In this document: positions 25,140 through 31,175 of the stretch, piece after piece | Layout of the letters: each line of letters opens with the position of its first letter | How positions within the stretch are numbered: position 1 is the first letter of the stretch | DNA from: an uncultured Bacillus sp. | GTDB taxonomy: Bacteria; Bacillota; Bacilli; Bacillales_B; DSM-18226 | DNA: 31,175 bases | Direction: 5' to 3' | Assembly (NCBI RefSeq): GCF_946478885.1 | Contig: NZ_CAMLDX010000035.1 | Location: 1-31,175, forward strand | Notes under the pieces: model-generated | Told to the model about the DNA's origin: nothing | What the model saw: the letters and a program-made list of their open reading frames with translations, nothing else | Databases searched by the model: none | Made by a program: the position numbers and the translations under genes

Positions 25140-25246
25140 AGGTTATTGTAAGTTTTGGATACAGCTGCCGGCAAGGATTTTGTCTAGAGAGAGATCGATT
25201 TACCTATACATACTTTTTTGACAATCAGGGAAAGGAGAAATCGAAA

Positions 25247-26509
25247 TTGAAAAAAGTTATTGTTTCATTATCTGTTACTGCTGTGATTGGATTCAGTACG
25301 GCTTTTACAGGAGTACCGGATAAGTATGCACTGGCAGCATCAAAAATGGAAGAATTACAGGAAAAGAGCAGCGAGATTCAAAACAAGCGTGAGCATATAG
25401 ATGGCAAAATTGATAGTTCAAATGAACAATTGGATCAAATTCAAGCCCAGCAGGGTCAGGTAACGGCAGATGTCAACGCGATAGATTTGCAGATTGGCGA
25501 TACAGAAACGAAAATAGTAGAGAAAAACCAGCAGATCGCCGAAAAAAATGAAGAAATAAATGCGTTGAACAAAGATATTGAAGCTTTAATCAAACGGATT
25601 GATGAACGGAATGAAGTATTGAAGGAACGAGCTCGCTCCTATCAAGAAAACGGCGGAATGATTAACTATATTGATGTATTGATTGGTGCAAACAGTTTCA
25701 GTGATTTTATTGATCGTATCGGTGCTGTTGCTGTGATCATGGAAGCAGACCAGGATATTATGAAGCAGCATAACAGTGATAAAAAAGCATTAGAGCAAAA
25801 GCAGGAAAAGGTAAAAACAGAGTTAGCGTCTCTTGAAACAATGCGCCACGAATTAGAAACGTTAATGAGTGAGTTGGATGTGCAAAAAGAAGAGAAAAAT
25901 AGATTAATGGCACAGCTGCAACAGGAAGAATCAAAGGTTAATAACCTGCTGATGACGCTTGAAGAGGAACAGGCCATTATTGCTGGACAGGATGCTGCTA
26001 TCCAAAGGGCGATCGAATTGGAACAGCAAAGACAGCGTGAGGCTACAGCTGCTGCAAATTCAAAGGGTAACGGGAGCCCTGCAGTGAATGTACCCGTATC
26101 GAGTGGAACCTTTACAAGACCTGCTGCAGGTCGTATATCCTCAGGGTTTGGCAACCGGAGTTTTAACGGCGGAGGCTTCCATTATGGTGTAGATATTGCT
26201 CAAAGCGGAACGGTACCAATTGTAGCGGCAGCAGATGGCGTTGTTATCCGCTCCTACTATTCTTCAAGCTATGGGAACTGTATCATGATCTCGCATTCTA
26301 TCAACGGACAGACGTATACGACCGTCTATGCCCACTTAAGCAGCCGTTCTGTTGGGGATTATGAAACAGTATCAAAAGGACAGATGATTGGCTATATGGG
26401 CAATACCGGGGATTCCTACGGCCAGCATTTGCATTTCGAACTTCATAGAGGTCCATGGAATGCAGCGAAATCCAACGCGATTAATCCTGTGGGAATTGTT
26501 CCATTGTAA
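25247..26509 (+). CDS. Secreted M23 peptidoglycan endopeptidase with coiled coil (EnvC-like)
   Basis: A 420-residue exported protein. A signal peptide (about 1-30, ending KYALA) precedes long heptad-rich coiled coils (about 35-125 and 155-265), a flexible Gly/Ser/Pro linker and a C-terminal LytM/M23 domain (about 295-420). The zinc ligands and catalytic residues are present: H312 and D316 in HYGVD, H363 in YAHL, H394 and H396 in HLHFEL, so it should cut peptide cross-bridges rather than be an inactive activator like E. coli EnvC. The coiled coil plus catalytic domain and the position right after ftsEX suggest that FtsX docks and activates it; that is inference. TTG 25247 is chosen: AAAGGAG precedes it and the signal peptide begins there. 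The upstream frame to 25106 covers the stem-loop spacer. Confidence 0.9.
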   Translation: MKKVIVSLSVTAVIGFSTAFTGVPDKYALAASKMEELQEKSSEIQNKREHIDGKIDSSNEQLDQIQAQQGQVTADVNAIDLQIGDTETKIVEKNQQIAEKNEEINALNKDIEALIKRIDERNEVLKERARSYQENGGMINYIDVLIGANSFSDFIDRIGAVAVIMEADQDIMKQHNSDKKALEQKQEKVKTELASLETMRHELETLMSELDVQKEEKNRLMAQLQQEESKVNNLLMTLEEEQAIIAGQDAAIQRAIELEQQRQREATAAANSKGNGSPAVNVPVSSGTFTRPAAGRISSGFGNRSFNGGGFHYGVDIAQSGTVPIVAAADGVVIRSYYSSSYGNCIMISHSINGQTYTTVYAHLSSRSVGDYETVSKGQMIGYMGNTGDSYGQHLHFELHRGPWNAAKSNAINPVGIVPL

Positions 26510-26537
26510 AAAAGCCTATTTTCATAGAGAATATTTG

Positions 26538-26570
26538 AAAAAAGAAGAGCAGCGCTGCTCTTCTTTTTTT
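26538..26570 (+). terminator. Terminator of the M23 hydrolase gene
   Basis: AAGAAGAGCAGC and GCTGCTCTTCTT form a perfect palindrome, with A-runs before and a T-run after it, 28 bases behind the stop. The symmetric runs allow action in both directions. Confidence 0.92.
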
Positions 26571-26681
26571 GGCATATCCACTCTCTCTTCTTTCTTTCCG
26601 TGGAAACTTCTCATAACCTGTCCATTTCTACATATATTGAATTAGATATGCAGACAGGCAAGGGAGAAAGGGAGATGTGAA

Positions 26682-28157
26682 ATGAACCAAAGGTGGCTCG
26701 CACTTCTCATAACCGGGTCCTTATTTACAGGGGCAGGCGGTACATATGCAGCAATGAAATGGGTGGATAGTGTTGAACCGTCAGCCGTTGAATTAGAGAC
26801 AGACACAGGCGTGCCGGTCAAGGAGACACCGGAAGAAGCAACTGCTCAGGATACAGTAAATATGGAGAAAATCGCACAGGCTTACCAGCTGATTAAGGGT
26901 AGTTATGTTGAAGATGTGAAGGATGACCAGCTGATTGAAGGAGCTGTTCAGGGCATGCTCGCGTCGTTGAAGGATCCCTATTCCGTTTATATGAACAAAG
27001 AAAAATCAAAGCAGTTTAATCAATCTCTAGAGCCATCCTTTGAGGGGATTGGCGCTGAGGTCAGCATGGTGGACGGAAGGATCGTGATTGTCTCGCCATT
27101 TAAGGATTCTCCAGCAGAAAAGGCTGGCATTAAGCCGAATGATCAAATCCTGAAGGTGAACGGAGAGAGCGTAGAAGGCTTGGATTTATATGAAGCAACA
27201 GTGAAAATTCGTGGAAAAAAAGGGACGACAGTAAAGATTGAGATACAGCGCCAGGGATTAAAGGAGCCGTTGGTCATTTTTGTGAAACGGGATGAGATCC
27301 CGCAAATTACGGTTTACTCAAAGATAAAAAAACAGGGGGATCAATCAATTGCCTATATTGAAATCACCTCCTTCTCTAAGGAAACAGCTTCCGATTTCAG
27401 CAAACAACTGAAGAAACTGGAAAAAGAGAAAATCGATGGCCTTATTCTTGATGTACGCGGCAATCCTGGCGGGTTGCTCGACAGTGTAAAGCATGTGTTG
27501 GAGGAGTTTGTTTCCAAGGAGAATCCGTATGTCCAAATTGAAAAACGCAACGGAGAGAGGAAACAATATTATACAACACTTGAAAAAGACAAGGACTACC
27601 CAATTGTAGTATTAATTGATAAAGGAAGTGCCTCCGCCTCAGAAATCCTGGCCGGTGCCCTGCAAGAAGCAGAAGGCTTCAAGCTGATCGGGGAGGAATC
27701 CTTTGGCAAAGGGACGGTACAGTCGGCTATACCGATGGGAGACGGAAGCAATATTAAGCTGACATTGTATAAATGGCTGACGCCTGACGGCAACTGGATT
27801 CATAATAAAGGAATTAAACCGGATGTAGAAGTAAAGCAATCAGAGCTCTTCCAATTGCATCCGATCCAAATAACCGAAACATTGGAAAAGAATATGAATA
27901 ATGAGCAGGTGAAAAACGTCCAACAGATTTTAGCAAATATTGGATATGGTCCCAGCAGGACAGATGGTTATTTTAATAGTGGGACGGAAGCAGCGGTGAA
28001 GGCCTTTCAACTTGAGCATGATTTACCGTCGATCGGAAAGGTGGATGAAAAAACAGCAAAGGCTTTGGAACAAAAGGTCATAGATGAACAGAAAAAGGAA
28101 AAAAATGATCTGCAGCTGCAGACAGCCTATAAATATATTGAAAAGATAAAAAGATAA
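26682..28157 (+). CDS. ctpB: S41 carboxy-terminal processing protease CtpB
   Basis: A 491-residue secreted or membrane-anchored serine protease. An N-terminal signal anchor (about 5-25) is followed by a cap segment, a PDZ domain (about 115-200), the S41 protease core and a C-terminal peptidoglycan-binding domain (about 405-465). The dyad is Ser318 in GSASASE and Lys343 in FGKGTVQ, 25 residues apart as in CtpB, with Gln347 as the third residue. CtpB of B. subtilis cleaves SpoIVFA and so helps trigger pro-SigK processing in the spore mother cell. Length and position downstream of ftsEX agree with yvjB. ATG 26682 sits behind a GGGAGAAAGGGAGATGTGA-type ribosome binding site (about 26660-26678). 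The paralogue CtpA is an alternative, but synteny favours CtpB. Confidence 0.93.
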   Translation: MNQRWLALLITGSLFTGAGGTYAAMKWVDSVEPSAVELETDTGVPVKETPEEATAQDTVNMEKIAQAYQLIKGSYVEDVKDDQLIEGAVQGMLASLKDPYSVYMNKEKSKQFNQSLEPSFEGIGAEVSMVDGRIVIVSPFKDSPAEKAGIKPNDQILKVNGESVEGLDLYEATVKIRGKKGTTVKIEIQRQGLKEPLVIFVKRDEIPQITVYSKIKKQGDQSIAYIEITSFSKETASDFSKQLKKLEKEKIDGLILDVRGNPGGLLDSVKHVLEEFVSKENPYVQIEKRNGERKQYYTTLEKDKDYPIVVLIDKGSASASEILAGALQEAEGFKLIGEESFGKGTVQSAIPMGDGSNIKLTLYKWLTPDGNWIHNKGIKPDVEVKQSELFQLHPIQITETLEKNMNNEQVKNVQQILANIGYGPSRTDGYFNSGTEAAVKAFQLEHDLPSIGKVDEKTAKALEQKVIDEQKKEKNDLQLQTAYKYIEKIKR

Positions 28158-28231
28158 GCAACAAGATTTTAGGGGCAGGTTCCTCCATGATGATTTCGCT
28201 CATCCGTTTTTCATTTTGCGGATGAACATTG

Positions 28232-28384
28232 ATGGGGACTGACCCTTTACTTGTTGGCAGACTAGCTTTTATGCAGAATCTCGTACATGTGGAAGAACTG
28301 CCGGAGGATAATCCACTATATTATGGCGATGACCTGCATGATTCAGGTGATCCCCAATCCGAACTGCTGGATACTGTTAATTAA
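28232..28384 (+). CDS. Possible small acidic protein, unknown
   Basis: A 50-codon frame opens at ATG 28232 (inner ATG 28271) and ends at TAA 28382. The C-terminal part, ELPEDNPLYYGDDLHDSGD, is strongly acidic and looks like coding composition. The ribosome binding site is poor (GCGGATG). The first codons overlap a GGGGACTGACCC element of the sort seen in dispersed repeats. I do not recognise a family; it may be a gene remnant. The preceding spacer has TCATCCG (28200-28206) / CGGATGA (28219-28225), a weak hairpin with no T-run, after ctpB. Confidence 0.3.
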   Translation: MGTDPLLVGRLAFMQNLVHVEELPEDNPLYYGDDLHDSGDPQSELLDTVN

Positions 28385-28493
28385 TACATTCTGAGCCGGA
28401 GCAATTTTTTTGATTACTGGCAGGCAGCCTGTCTCAAAGGAGACGGATTAAGGTACAATAGTGTTAAAGAAAGAATCAGCGGAGGCGAAAAAG

Positions 28494-29090
28494 ATGGGGA
28501 GCTCCCTGAAAGACAGATCTAGGGTTTTGGAAAAAGCAGTATGGTTGCTGGTGATGATTTCTATTATAATTGGAACCTGCTATATGTTTATGATAGACAA
28601 GAGTTCAAAGGTTTTGATGGGATTTTTCACACTTGCCCTGCTTGTGCTAATGGCGCTTGGGCAAAAATACATACGGCTTCCTGCTCTGTTTATCACTATT
28701 TTATATGGTTTTATCTTTATGGCAGTCGGACTTGGCACATTTGGCGGCATGTACAGGGTTTCACATTTTGATGATGTGCTGCATGTATTCTCGGGAATTT
28801 TGCTCGGATATGGCAGTTGGATTATTTTAAAATACATGACGGGGAAGGAATTGCCCGGATTGCTCCCGAATTCCTTTATTGTACTGTACATTTTCTGCTT
28901 TTCTCTTGCAAGCGCCGGAGGTTGGGAGCTTCTTGAATTTGCTGGGGATAAGCTGTTCCATTTTACGGCTCAGGGAAGAGACCCGGATGATACGATGTAT
29001 GATATGATTGACGGAATGATTGGCGGGCTGGTCGCCGCATATTTCATCGTCAAACACAGAGTGGGAAATAAACGAAGTTCGTCCCTGTAA
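28494..29090 (+). CDS. Integral membrane protein, unknown function (DUF2238/YjdF-like)
   Basis: A 198-residue protein with about six helices. Conserved-looking polar motifs lie in or next to the helices: HFDDVLHVFSGILLG, AGGWELLEFAGDKLF and DPDDTMYDMIDGMIGG, each with paired acidic residues and His, which recalls metal- or lipid-binding membrane families such as DUF2238. The family name is tentative. ATG 28494 is chosen over GTG 28461 because GGAGG (28481-28485) is correctly spaced for it. It is monocistronic or weakly linked to minJ, which starts about 90 bases on. Confidence 0.7.
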   Translation: MGSSLKDRSRVLEKAVWLLVMISIIIGTCYMFMIDKSSKVLMGFFTLALLVLMALGQKYIRLPALFITILYGFIFMAVGLGTFGGMYRVSHFDDVLHVFSGILLGYGSWIILKYMTGKELPGLLPNSFIVLYIFCFSLASAGGWELLEFAGDKLFHFTAQGRDPDDTMYDMIDGMIGGLVAAYFIVKHRVGNKRSSSL

Positions 29091-29177
29091 TTTCCTGCTA
29101 AATTTGATAGAATAGAATTTAATAGAATTTTAGAGTATTGAATGAACGAAATTTATAAATAGAGGTTGGTGGCGGCA

Positions 29178-30371
29178 TTGGCACAAGAATGGATGATGGA
29201 ATTGTTAAAAGGGGCGGGAAAACTCTTATTGAATCCGGTTTTTTATTACCTTTTTTTCCTTGCGGCCGTATTAGGTGTTTCAAGAGTGAAAAGGGAACGT
29301 CAAAACTTCCACATCCGGGCGGAAAATGCGTATTTTGAATTGCGCCAGCTTCTGCCGCTTGGATTAATAGCCGGCGCCATCCTTTCCCTAATTACAATTG
29401 GGGCTGGCATTGTTATCCCTATTGAATTCGTTGTTTTTGCAGCGTGCTTCACTTTTTTATGGAGCTTGACAACGAAAGTTAGACTACTGTCTCCGATATA
29501 TACTGTCGGCTTTGCCTTTTTTGCTGCGTTGTTCTTCCTAAAGAAAAATTGGGACCTGCCGCTTATCCCAAGCCATTCACCTGAATGGAGCCCGGACATT
29601 CTTGCTCCCATTGCCATCATTCTGGCTTTGCTGCTCATTGCAGAAGGGTTTTTAATTACGCAGAATGGTAGTAAAGGAACTTCTCCAAAGCTAATGAAGG
29701 GGAAAAGAGGCCTTGTTGTCGGGATTCATGAGGTCAAAAGGCTTTGGATGGTGCCGATTCTCTTCGTGATGCCAGGCGAATGGCTGACGTCGCCATTCGA
29801 TTGGTGGCCGGTTTTTTCCATTGGAGCGGAAAGCTATACGCTGATCCTGGTACCCTTCTCGATCGGTTTTTCCCAGGAAATTAAAGGTATGCTTCCGGCT
29901 GAGTCTGTAAAGCAGGTCGGCAGAAAAGTGACAAGGCTTGGATGTATTCTCACAGTTCTGTCTGTAATCGGGTTTTGGTATCCAATTGCTTCGATTGTGA
30001 TCGTTACACTGGCTATCATTGTCAGAGAATGGATTTCTCTCAAGCAGCGATTAATGGAGGATAATCTACCGTTCTATTTTTCTATGAAAAATCAGGGTGT
30101 AATGATACTTGGTGTTTTGCCTGATTCTGCTGCAGCGGGAATGGGATTAGAGGTCGGAGAATTAATCATGAAGGTAAACGGAGCTCCGGTGAATGATGAG
30201 GAATCCTTTTATAATGCTCTGCAGCACAACCGTGCACATTGCCGGCTTGAGGTATTGGATGTGAACGGGCAAGTTCGATTTACCCAGCGGGCCTTATATG
30301 AAAATGATCACCATGAACTGGGAATCTTGTTTGTACAGGACGAAAAATGGGAGTCTAAAAAAGTTCAGTAA
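29178..30371 (+). CDS. minJ: Cell-division topological determinant MinJ
   Basis: A 397-residue membrane protein, the same length as B. subtilis MinJ (YvjD). About seven or eight helices fill residues 15-300, and a cytoplasmic PDZ domain follows (about 305-385), seen in GVMILGVLPDSAAAGMGLEVG, split here as GVMILGVLPDSAAAGMG and EVGELIMKVNG. MinJ links DivIVA at the poles and septum to MinD, and so restricts division to mid-cell and promotes disassembly of the division machinery. Start choice: TTG 29178 lies 5 bases after GGTTGGTGG, whereas TTG 29166 abuts AGAGG too closely. It sits downstream of ctpB as in Bacillus. Confidence 0.92.
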   Translation: MAQEWMMELLKGAGKLLLNPVFYYLFFLAAVLGVSRVKRERQNFHIRAENAYFELRQLLPLGLIAGAILSLITIGAGIVIPIEFVVFAACFTFLWSLTTKVRLLSPIYTVGFAFFAALFFLKKNWDLPLIPSHSPEWSPDILAPIAIILALLLIAEGFLITQNGSKGTSPKLMKGKRGLVVGIHEVKRLWMVPILFVMPGEWLTSPFDWWPVFSIGAESYTLILVPFSIGFSQEIKGMLPAESVKQVGRKVTRLGCILTVLSVIGFWYPIASIVIVTLAIIVREWISLKQRLMEDNLPFYFSMKNQGVMILGVLPDSAAAGMGLEVGELIMKVNGAPVNDEESFYNALQHNRAHCRLEVLDVNGQVRFTQRALYENDHHELGILFVQDEKWESKKVQ

Positions 30372-30415
30372 TGTGATTTTTCATCATTAGTTAGAATCAT
30401 GTGGAAAATAAAGAA

Positions 30416-30451
30416 GATAACGCCCCTGAAGGTTTCCTTTAAGGCGTTATC
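30416..30451. terminator. Hairpin downstream of minJ
   Basis: GATAACGCC and GGCGTTATC pair around an 18-base loop. The plus side has only CCCTTACAT after it, while the minus side continues TTCTTTATTTT, so it may work better for minus-strand transcripts; for minJ it is a weak terminator. Confidence 0.6.
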
Positions 30452-30499
30452 CCTTACATCAGGATATGTATAATTTGGTTATATTCTATTCCTTCATTT

Positions 30500-30734
30500 T
30501 TCCAAGAAAGCCATATAATTAACAGCAATAGCCCAAGGATAAGCCCAATCTACATAATTTCAAATGAAGTTGGAGAAGCATTAACGACCTATATCAGAAA
30601 CTTATCGATGGTGGACAAGCCCTTATGTCAATTGGTGATTATGGTTTTAGTAAAAAATTGGCTGACTAAATGGCCGTTTCGGAGTATCATGGCAGCTGAA
30701 TCTTCCTACGGAAAATGATCAAAGGAGTGTTTAA
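30500..30734 (+). pseudogene. Remnant of a VOC (glyoxalase/PhnB-like) family gene
   Basis: Three successive frames give the C-terminal half of a PhnB-like VOC protein. Frame 1 to about 30570 reads ISPIYIISNEVGEA; frame 2 at 30580-30660 reads INDLYQKLIDGGQALMSIGD and then YGFSKKL; frame 3 at 30675-30734 reads RFGVSWQLNLPTENDQRSV and stop. Intact relatives join these as GG-ALMPLGDYGFSKKFGW then D+FGVSWQ. Two frameshifts (near 30575 and 30665) and the missing N-terminal half show a dead gene. The end of the remnant supplies the ribosome binding site of the next gene. Confidence 0.7.
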
Positions 30735-30738
30735 AAAA

Positions 30739-31175
30739 ATGGCACGTATTTTATTTATTAATGGTGGTTCAGAAGGACACGTCAATCCAACTATCGGAGT
30801 TGTGCGGGAGCTTATTTCCCGTGGAGAAGAGGTAGTGTACTTTACGATAGAAGCTTTTCGTGACCGTGTCGAGAAGACTGGAGCAAAAGTTCAAACATTT
30901 GATGCTGAAAAATTTATAAAAGCTTTTATCTCAGGTGGCAGAAATGATTTACTCGGAGAAATCAATGGTCTTTTGCGCACGGCAGATATCATGATACCTA
31001 GTGTTCTGGAGCAAATTAAAGGAGAACATTTTGATTATATCATCCATGACTCCATGTTTGGTTGTGGACGATTACTTGCACAAATACTGAAACTGCCGGC
31101 CATTAATTCTTGCACTTCTTTTGCACAGACAGAAGCATCGTTTAATATTATGCTGGATCAGCTTTCGAAAAAAAT
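30739..31175 (+). CDS. Macrolide-type (MGT/YjiC-like) UDP-glycosyltransferase, partial
   Basis: The first 145 codons of a GT1-family glycosyltransferase; the gene runs off the right edge. MARILFINGGSEGHVNPTIG is the N-terminal Rossmann start with the catalytic-site His of the family (GHVNP), followed by LISRGEEVVYFTIEAFRDRV. FDYIIHDSMFG carries the Asp that pairs with this His in family members. Enzymes of this group glycosylate macrolides, flavonoids or other small aglycones. AAAGGAG (30720-30726) precedes ATG 30739 at somewhat long spacing. The sugar-donor domain is not in the window. Confidence 0.88.
   Translation, partial: MARILFINGGSEGHVNPTIGVVRELISRGEEVVYFTIEAFRDRVEKTGAKVQTFDAEKFIKAFISGGRNDLLGEINGLLRTADIMIPSVLEQIKGEHFDYIIHDSMFGCGRLLAQILKLPAINSCTSFAQTEASFNIMLDQLSKK

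Noticed and set aside
25106..25246. N-terminal extension of the M23 hydrolase
   Set aside because: It would bury the signal peptide 47 residues inside the protein and reads through the leader after the stem-loop.
1..31175. CRISPR array, tRNA, rRNA, insertion sequence or prophage
   Set aside because: No regularly spaced repeats, tRNA-like cloverleaf, rRNA sequence, transposase or integrase was seen on either strand.

Overview
The window looks like chromosomal core sequence from a low-to-mid G+C, motile, spore-forming Firmicute of the family Bacillaceae. The evidence is the conserved order flaG-fliD-fliS-fliT-hpf-secA-prfB-cccB-ftsE-ftsX-(M23 hydrolase)-ctpB-minJ, which follows the Bacillus subtilis arrangement. 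Further support comes from strong AGGAGG-type ribosome binding sites, frequent GTG/TTG starts, SigD-like promoters, Spo0A-box-like heptamers and the Bacillus-type min component MinJ. I cannot name the genus with confidence.

Region 1 (1-3500): the start of an unknown minus-strand gene, then a FliK-like protein (YlqG type), a stand-alone FlhB C-terminal homologue (YlqH type) and a YaaR/DUF327 protein. A SigD-like promoter precedes the FliK-like gene, so this looks like an accessory flagellar or export module. Region 2 (3500-7900): an unassigned intergenic block, a PAS-PAS-PAS-GGDEF-EAL-PilZ protein on the minus strand (cyclase site degenerate, phosphodiesterase motifs kept), and a small minus-strand membrane protein with two H-x13-H pairs, bracketed by copies of a short palindromic repeat. 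Region 3 (7900-13520): a Lon-like AAA protease, a Bcr/CflA drug exporter, a tiny DUF6366-like membrane protein and a DUF4097 (LiaG-like) envelope protein.

Region 4 (13500-17140): the late flagellar operon flaG-fliD-fliS-fliT behind a second SigD-like promoter. No hag, csrA or fliW lies directly upstream. Region 5 (17140-22430): hpf, secA and prfB, the last with the classical +1 programmed frameshift. Region 6 (22430-28160): cytochrome c551, the ftsEX pair with a secreted M23 hydrolase that probably depends on it, and the CtpB protease of the sporulation checkpoint. Region 7 (28160-31175): a small acidic ORF, a multi-pass membrane protein, minJ, the wreck of a VOC/PhnB-family gene, and the start of a macrolide-type glycosyltransferase that runs off the right edge.

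Most genes are housekeeping genes for motility, secretion, translation, cell-wall remodelling and division. The observations most worth a second look are the two SigD-like promoters tying the orphan FliK/FlhB/YaaR module to motility, the possible bis-heme membrane protein, the repeated leader-like segment between the FliK-like and FlhB-like genes, three exact Spo0A-box heptamers in intergenic DNA, and several unassigned stem-loops.
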